The translations under genes were made by a program, and so were the position numbers. Shown here piece by piece: positions 60,201-64,000 of a stretch of DNA of 64,000 nt (position 1 is the stretch's first letter; the number at the start of each line of letters is the position of its first letter). The notes under the pieces were generated by a model, which worked only from the letters and a program-made list of their open reading frames with translations, did not search any database and was not told where the DNA came from. The stretch is taken from contig NZ_CP004078.1 in the NCBI RefSeq assembly GCF_000612505.1, forward strand, positions 1,662,001 through 1,726,000, given 5' to 3'. This DNA comes from Paenibacillus sabinae T27. Lineage in GTDB: Bacteria; Bacillota; Bacilli; Paenibacillales; Paenibacillaceae.

Positions 60201-61991
60201 GATTTGGTAGTGTTGATTTATCGTATTTTCCAGCTTTTGTGCGGATTGTTTGGCGCCCAGCACCTGCTCCAGCTGATCGAACGCCACACCGGGAACGCCT
60301 GCTTCCATCAAATAGCGGCTGTATTCGCCGGGTGATTCGCTAACGAGAAGCACCCGGTTCCCTTGTTCATGAAGCTTGGCGATGCGCTCCGCCGCTTCAT
60401 GGATCGGAGTGCTCAGCCAATCCGTGTGCAGGCCGAGCTGGGCGACCCTATCCCGGCCGATGCCGGGGGTATCCTCCAGCACGGATATCTGCATGCCCTG
60501 CTGCCGTGCCCGCGAGAGCAGGGCCGCCCGCCCGGAGTCGATCTGCTGACCACGGTAGACCAGTCCCTGGGCTATCCAGTTCCCGCCGGTTTTTTTCGCC
60601 AGGAACAGCACTTCGCAGCCTTTGCTTTCAATGCGTTTAGCCTCCAGGTAATATTGCTCGAAGGCCACTTCATGCCGCTTGCAAAAGCTAAGATTGCCGA
60701 CGCAATAAGATGTATTGCTGATCAGGCCGCTAAGTCCGTCATCCTCTTCGGCGACGTGAAATGCTGTTCGCAGGGTACGGCATGTCAGACTTGCTTTCCG
60801 CAGCACTTCATCTCTCCACGGATGCGCAGTTTTTTTCATCAGACCCGCAGTCAGACAAATGATTTTGTCCGGGTCTTCCTCATGCGATACACATTCCGTC
60901 TCCTGAATCTTCGTCTGCATCAGCAGGGAGGTGTCTTCCAGCAGCAGTGTGCCGGTCTGTGCCAGATGCGCTGCCGATTCTCCACGCGGGAGGCCGGCCT
61001 GCGCTTCTTTGGCGTAAAGCTCCGCCTGCTGCCAAGCCGTCTTCACCGGAATGGTCGCCGCCCGCGGATTGGCGGCAAGCAGAACGGCAATGGCCCGCAT
61101 AGGGCTGCGGGTAAAGAGCCAGGTTCCCGCCGCGGCGGCCAGCCCCAAGCGTCCGGCGCGCTCGCTGTAGGCCTGGATTTCGGGAGAGAGCGGCGGAGTA
61201 TCCATATCGTCCAGCCCGATCCGGCTGCGTTTCCAATTTACATATTGAAGAAGGCTTAATGCGCCAAGCACGACGAGATTTTCCCGGACAAGCGCAAGTC
61301 CCAGCGCAGCGGTCCCGAGAATGAGATCGGGATTCAGCTTGCCCTGTTCGGTAAAGCGGTTAAAGCCCCTTCGCAGAAAAGGGTAACCGGTAACGGCGGC
61401 AACCGCCCCGGACATGTAAAAGGGAACCGGACTGCCAGCCCATGCGGACTTGCCGAAAAACAGCTGCTTCGTTCCAAGCACCAGCAGTCCGCCCATTGCA
61501 ATCGCGAGCGGAAGAGGGACGCCTGGAGGCGAAGTAGACCTCGGATAGACCTGGGCTGAATTTGTTTCCGGCGCCCCTTGGGCAGCATGTGAAACCGGCA
61601 TGGAGCCTCCATGTACCGAAGTCTTCAGCGGCAGCTCTGGCGATTCCGCAGAAACCGCCGCTTCGGCGCAGGCCTCTTGATCTCCAGTTTCAAGAACAGG
61701 CGCCTCCCGGGAAGCTTGAATAACCGTTTTATCTTCTCCAGAGCCATTATACTTGCTCTCGAGCCGCTCCAATTGCTGCAGCAGCTGGCGCCCGGACGTT
61801 TGCCGTTCGTCATAGAATACGAGAATCCGGCCGGTGATCGCGGATGCTTCGGCTTTGGTGACACCCGGAAGGAGCGCCAGATCCTGACGCAAAGACAATT
61901 CGGTTGACTTGCTGTGCAGCAGACCTGCAAATTCAAGGCGAATACGCCCTGGCAAAAAGCGGATAACCCTGCTATGAGCGGTAATCGACAT
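57258..61991 (-). CDS. Giant P-type ATPase: degenerate ATPase-like N-half fused to an intact P2-like pump
   Basis: 1577 residues, nearly twice a normal pump. Residues 1-85 resemble an HMA fold (SRVIRFLPGRIRLEFAGLL) without its CxxC. Residues 160-635 look like a decayed P1-type ATPase: paired spans, AHLAQTGTLLLEDTSLLMQ in place of a DKTGT loop (about 342), and no TGES or GDGxND. Residues 650-1577 are a complete pump: TGES 828-831, PEGLP 944-948 in M4, DKTGTLT 987-993 with Asp987 phosphorylated, MITGDHPIT 1232-1240, GDGVNDSP 1309-1316, then C-terminal spans. M4 PEGLP and the LVPGD segment suggest Ca2+-like P2 transport. Layout matches mycobacterial CtpI in size. The start ATG 61991 follows AAAAGGAG. 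Confidence 0.88.
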   Translation of the reverse strand: MSITAHSRVIRFLPGRIRLEFAGLLHSKSTELSLRQDLALLPGVTKAEASAITGRILVFYDERQTSGRQLLQQLERLESKYNGSGEDKTVIQASREAPVLETGDQEACAEAAVSAESPELPLKTSVHGGSMPVSHAAQGAPETNSAQVYPRSTSPPGVPLPLAIAMGGLLVLGTKQLFFGKSAWAGSPVPFYMSGAVAAVTGYPFLRRGFNRFTEQGKLNPDLILGTAALGLALVRENLVVLGALSLLQYVNWKRSRIGLDDMDTPPLSPEIQAYSERAGRLGLAAAAGTWLFTRSPMRAIAVLLAANPRAATIPVKTAWQQAELYAKEAQAGLPRGESAAHLAQTGTLLLEDTSLLMQTKIQETECVSHEEDPDKIICLTAGLMKKTAHPWRDEVLRKASLTCRTLRTAFHVAEEDDGLSGLISNTSYCVGNLSFCKRHEVAFEQYYLEAKRIESKGCEVLFLAKKTGGNWIAQGLVYRGQQIDSGRAALLSRARQQGMQISVLEDTPGIGRDRVAQLGLHTDWLSTPIHEAAERIAKLHEQGNRVLLVSESPGEYSRYLMEAGVPGVAFDQLEQVLGAKQSAQKLENTINQHYQITKKWNVLGALLAAFGVLSAPLANLTNDALSLIFLSRTQKLAQQAFPADTASSAGAHNEVAAAAEAAVWHGMPWESVTEQLRVNVQRGLTAAQVNDLRSRHGINRLAEKEQTPWVVSYASQFKEFTTLILLGTSVLALFTGGLFDGLAMGAVLLANAAIGTFQERKAERIVESLNQFQPPASKVIRDGAEAIIDATDLVPGDIVCLEPGDRVPADIRLIRAWNLEVNESALTGESVPVAKQETEAEGDCPLSERSCMLYMGTDISRGKALGVVVQTGMNTEFGHLMSMLKTNEKTATPLQEKVTSISKKFVKWAFIAGSIVFVSGLLRGVPIPELVSTSITLVASAIPEGLPVTITIALSAGIFRMSRKNALVRKLSALETLGHATIICTDKTGTLTKNEMTVKQVAAVGHAWEVSGSGYDPAGGFREKGRAGGESSLPDSAADESNAAQPELQRILQIACLCNNSKLIKEGSGWSIQGDPTEGALLAMAHKGGVKPEELNHWHRGAEIPFDSGTGKMSVVCKDTSSGQACYIFSKGSVESILRRCSRYQQNGEVHPLTMELRADILKESERLASNALRVLGFAYRALEAEEHDRQEDLDEREMIYVGMAGMIDPPKADVRQSIEEALSLGVKPVMITGDHPITAIAIAEQIGITGGSRPGQVLTGHELDRMSDEELEQSVDQVSIFARMTPEHKLRIVSLLRKKGHIVAMTGDGVNDSPAIKRADVGIAMGRAGTEVSKATADIVLKEDHFGSIVEGVKEGRTIIGNIRKALGCLLTGNLAEILVTSTAVILGMPIPLVPIQILLMNMLTDALPAMVLAVNPGSKAKRTKRANIVDKSLYRKVITRGVLLGAGSLGLFGLALASGQPVAVAQSVAFATLVAGQLIQTFSWRQEDTEQKVGDWSKDRFLVGALSISWLALLGALYVPPLNQFFHTAPIPLHLWGPILLVAGSISWLSRPILSLLEGKEQTTGTAVPAYSAA

Positions 61992-62156
61992 GAAATTGCT
62001 CCTTTTAGGTGGTGGTTTTACTGCTTTTTTTCGCCAAAATAGTATTTGCAATTAAAACCTGGTTATTCGCCGGATCATAGAAACTTCACGCATAAAACGC
62101 CGTGCTTTGAGGAATAATCTTACCGCTTTGTTAATCCTTTTTTTGGAGGGGTTCAC

Positions 62157-62381
62157 ATGATAAAATCACGTGCTGGCTTAATACTGGGCGCTGCGGCATT
62201 ATTGTTGGCATGTTCGCCGGAGGCCAGAAAAGCCGTAAGGAAATGGGCGGTGAAGGGAACGGAGACCGTGCTCGATCTGACCGAAATGGCGAAGGATGCA
62301 GGTTCGGCCGCACAAAGCAGGCTGCAATCGCTAACCACACGAAACGAGGAGAAGATTTCCAGTAATACAGCCGATAACTAG
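62157..62381 (+). CDS. Small PacL-like membrane protein, divergent from the ATPase
   Basis: 74 residues: one hydrophobic segment (AGLILGAAALLLAC, about residues 6-19) and then SPEARKAVRKWAVKGTETVL, a basic then amphipathic helix that continues DLTEMAKDAGSAAQSRLQSL. The SPEARKAVRKWAVKGTE stretch resembles the juxtamembrane helix of PacL/DUF1490 proteins known to partner P-type ATPases; the identity is suggestive only. The Cys may instead be a weak lipobox (LLLAC). ATG 62157 follows GGAGGGG. The gene is divergent from the giant ATPase with a 165-base spacer. Confidence 0.7.
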   Translation: MIKSRAGLILGAAALLLACSPEARKAVRKWAVKGTETVLDLTEMAKDAGSAAQSRLQSLTTRNEEKISSNTADN

Positions 62382-62449
62382 TAGACAAAATGGGCACAAT
62401 CTGATGAGACCGCAGCATGCGGTTATTCAGATGAATGGAGGGCTTTCCT

Positions 62450-62791
62450 ATGTTCCAGGGCGGATCGCTGTGGGCAGGCCTTCTCTCCGGAGGCATGTCA
62501 CAGCTTCAGGACACGAAAAACTTGCAGCAAGGGCAGCTTGGCAGACAGGAGTTCACCGCACGTACGGTGGAGAACGTAACCGGGGCTGTCGGCGTTATGG
62601 CTGGAGTCGAGTACGGAGCCGTACTTGGAAGTGCGCTTCTGCCCGGCGTCGGCACTGTGGTTGGAGCTACGCTCGGCGGCTTTCTGGGCGACCGGGTGGG
62701 TCGGATTGTAGGCGGACAGGCTGGCAGTATGATCAACAGAAGTCAGCTGGTTAACAAAGTTGCGGAGCCGATAAAAGAGGCGGTTCAGTAA
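62450..62791 (+). CDS. Glycine-zipper small membrane protein
   Basis: 113 residues. The centre is a Gly-zipper pair of hydrophobic helices: VTGAVGVMAGVEYGAVLGSA and VGTVVGATLGGFLGDRVGRI, with GG and GxxxG spacing, then GQAGSMINRSQLVNKVAEP. The N-terminal part is polar (DTKNLQQGQLGRQEF). The start is ATG 62450, seven bases after TGGAGGG, not the longer ATG at 62435. Function unknown; glycine zippers often pack against or inside membranes. It follows the PacL-like gene and ends in a strong terminator. Confidence 0.7.
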   Translation: MFQGGSLWAGLLSGGMSQLQDTKNLQQGQLGRQEFTARTVENVTGAVGVMAGVEYGAVLGSALLPGVGTVVGATLGGFLGDRVGRIVGGQAGSMINRSQLVNKVAEPIKEAVQ

Positions 62792-62795
62792 AAGC

Positions 62796-62828
62796 AAGGG
62801 CGGAGATGCGTCTCCGCCTTCTTTTTTT
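62796..62828 (+). terminator. Terminator after the glycine-zipper gene
   Basis: AAGGGCGGAGA-TGCG-TCTCCGCCTT then seven T. Confidence 0.9.
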
Positions 62829-62894
62829 GACCGTTTAAAGGGATAAAATATTGTCCAGACTGGTTAGCACTGAAGTAAAAGAAGAGGTGCCGAC

Positions 62895-63257
62895 ATGTCC
62901 GAACACATTCATCAATTGGTCGAAACCGCATTGCAAAATCTGAAAGGCATGAACGACGCAGAGACTGTCATTGGCAAGCCAATCCAGACGCCGGACGGTA
63001 CGGTCGTCATCCCCATTTGCCGGACGAACTTTGGATTAGTGACCGGGGGCACTGAATTCTCAAGCGCGGTTGCTGCAAAGCTGCCGTTCGGTGGAGGGAT
63101 TGGAGTGGGCATGTCCATTATTCCCGTCGCTTTTCTCATCATCGGTCCTTCCGGAGTGCAGATGGTACCCCTTGAATCCCCGAAAGATGCATACAGCCGC
63201 TTAATCGATCTGAGCCCGCAGCTGCTCGACAAGCTGAAAAGCTTGTTGGAACGGTAG
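62895..63257 (+). CDS. GerW/YtfJ family sporulation protein
   Basis: 120 residues. Family marks: IHQLVETALQNLKGMNDAET, ETVIGKPIQTPDGTVVIPI, then GGIGVGMSIIPVAFLIIGPS and VQMVPLESPKD. GerW (YtfJ) proteins are made in the forespore and are needed for normal germination, although their biochemical role is not established. The Bacillus protein is about 150 residues, so this one is short at one end. ATG 62895 follows AGAGGTG. It sits between the ATPase-associated small genes and the acyl carrier protein gene. Confidence 0.88.
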   Translation: MSEHIHQLVETALQNLKGMNDAETVIGKPIQTPDGTVVIPICRTNFGLVTGGTEFSSAVAAKLPFGGGIGVGMSIIPVAFLIIGPSGVQMVPLESPKDAYSRLIDLSPQLLDKLKSLLER

Positions 63258-63451
63258 TGGTCGGGCAGGAATCTTTTCCCCCTTTCTCCTCACACCCTTC
63301 AACACCCACGAAAGCTGGTTAACTAAGTCGAAACGAACCCCATTATTTTACTTTTTTACATGGAATGCGACAGTTTATTATGGATTTATTGCATAACTAT
63401 GTTAAAACGCCGTTAAATTTTATAAAAAATGAAATATAAGGTAAAAAATCA

Positions 63452-63481
63452 TTGACAAGAAATCCCAGCGCAAGGTACATA
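63452..63481 (+). promoter_or_regulatory. Candidate SigA-type promoter of the acyl carrier protein gene
   Basis: TTGACA at 63452, 18 bases, TACATA at 63476. About 45 bases before ATG 63527. An ACATATGT palindrome overlaps the start region. Confidence 0.5.
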
Positions 63482-63526
63482 CATATGTAAGATCAATAAT
63501 ACCTTTCGTATAAGGGGGATAGCTTA

Positions 63527-64000
63527 ATGAGCAAAATGTATGTTGATCCATCCAAAGAAAACGGTGCATCCAGGCAAAGGATTCTTAAGACGGTATCCAG
63601 TGTGACGGGTCACAGGATTGAAGACATTGAAGAGGAAATGTTTCTGGAAGAAGATCTGGGGCTGGACTCGATCAAGATGATTTCGCTGATGAATGAAATG
63701 ATGAAGCTGATCCCGGAGGAACAGCTGGATGATTTTCAAGACGCTCACCCGGTGGGATCATTGCTGGTTATATCCACTGTCCGTGAATTGCTGGGTATTT
63801 TTGAGACGTGGGAAGCCTCCCTTGGAAAAACTATGAATTCTCCTGAAATTGCGGCCACTGCCGATGGCGTCTCCATAACCGGTGAAATGCGCGAGCAGCT
63901 CAGGGTGGAGGTCTGCGAATTGATCTCCGAAATCACCGGCCATAACCTTGCCGATCTGCATGTGGATATGGATCTGGAAAGTGATCTGGGGCTGGATTCG
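63527..64000 (+). CDS. Tandem acyl carrier protein domains (start of a larger gene, cut by window edge)
   Basis: The reading frame is open to the right edge: 158 residues from ATG 63527 (AAGGGGG upstream). Two homologous carrier domains are seen. The first (about 15-90) has TGHRIEDIEEEMFLEEDLGLDSIK with Ser48 as the phosphopantetheine site. The second (from about 125) has TGHNLADLHVDMDLESDLGLDS with Ser158 as the last residue in the window. Tandem ACPs of this LGLDS type occur in polyketide synthases and polyunsaturated fatty acid synthases. The gene probably opens a biosynthetic locus that continues to the right. Confidence 0.85.
   Translation, partial: MSKMYVDPSKENGASRQRILKTVSSVTGHRIEDIEEEMFLEEDLGLDSIKMISLMNEMMKLIPEEQLDDFQDAHPVGSLLVISTVRELLGIFETWEASLGKTMNSPEIAATADGVSITGEMREQLRVEVCELISEITGHNLADLHVDMDLESDLGLDS

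Overview
The window looks like chromosomal DNA of a spore-forming, moderately GC-rich Firmicute, most likely Paenibacillus or a close relative. The reasons are the aroE-yhbY-nadD-yqeK-rsfS housekeeping order, genes for a CotF-like coat protein and a GerW/YtfJ-like protein, many carbohydrate regulators of the AraC, YesM/YesN and LacI types, an SLH-anchored exoprotein, and strong AAGGAGG-type ribosome binding sites. The genus is inferred, not proven. No rRNA, tRNA or CRISPR array was seen.

Layout. 1-4224 is a tightly packed plus-strand housekeeping operon: aroE end, yhbY, nadD, yqeK, rsfS, an S1-domain protein and a methyltransferase. 4296-11348 is mostly minus strand: a 52-residue small protein, an ArsR-type regulator, a sugar-porter MFS transporter and a three-gene sensing operon (sugar-binding protein, histidine kinase, response regulator). 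11556-16527 holds a secreted protein, a coat protein, an AraC regulator, a ThuA-like protein and an aminotransferase. 16768-18043 is an IS3-family element beside a short repeat family. 18462-20931 is an ABC exporter divergent from its probable TetR repressor, with two matching 28-bp operator-like palindromes. fumC follows, then a lacI gene cut short by hairpins and repeats, then a 1429-residue SLH-anchored nucleotide phosphoesterase with PhoP-box-like repeats upstream, and a metallo-beta-lactamase-fold enzyme.

29429-41982 is a complete muropeptide-sugar salvage locus. It has murQ and a BadF-type sugar kinase on the minus strand. Divergent from these are an RpiR regulator, a binding-protein-dependent ABC importer with its own ATPase, a membrane protein, namZ, nagZ and anmK. 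No PTS permease is present, and the two glycosidases lack signal peptides. The simplest reading is ABC import of MurNAc-containing sugars, hydrolysis in the cytosol, phosphorylation by the kinases, and MurQ conversion to GlcNAc-6-phosphate.

42130-54345 contains a radical SAM/SPASM protein with a SEC-C tail and a second sugar locus. That locus comprises a CBM9-like protein, AraC, an isomerase, two tandem paralogous Gfo/Idh/MocA dehydrogenases, a GntR regulator, an ABC importer lacking its own ATPase, and a trans-sulfuration-type PLP enzyme. 54649-56294 is an AT-rich divergent pair (DUF4386 and AraC/GyrI) followed by the C-terminal relic of a second metallo-beta-lactamase-fold gene. 56706-62791 is a giant P-type ATPase (1577 residues: a degenerate ATPase-like half fused to an intact P2-like half) ringed by small helical or membrane proteins, some resembling PacL-type ATPase partners. 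A GerW-like gene follows, and the window ends inside a gene with two tandem acyl carrier protein domains, probably the start of a polyketide or fatty-acid-like assembly line.
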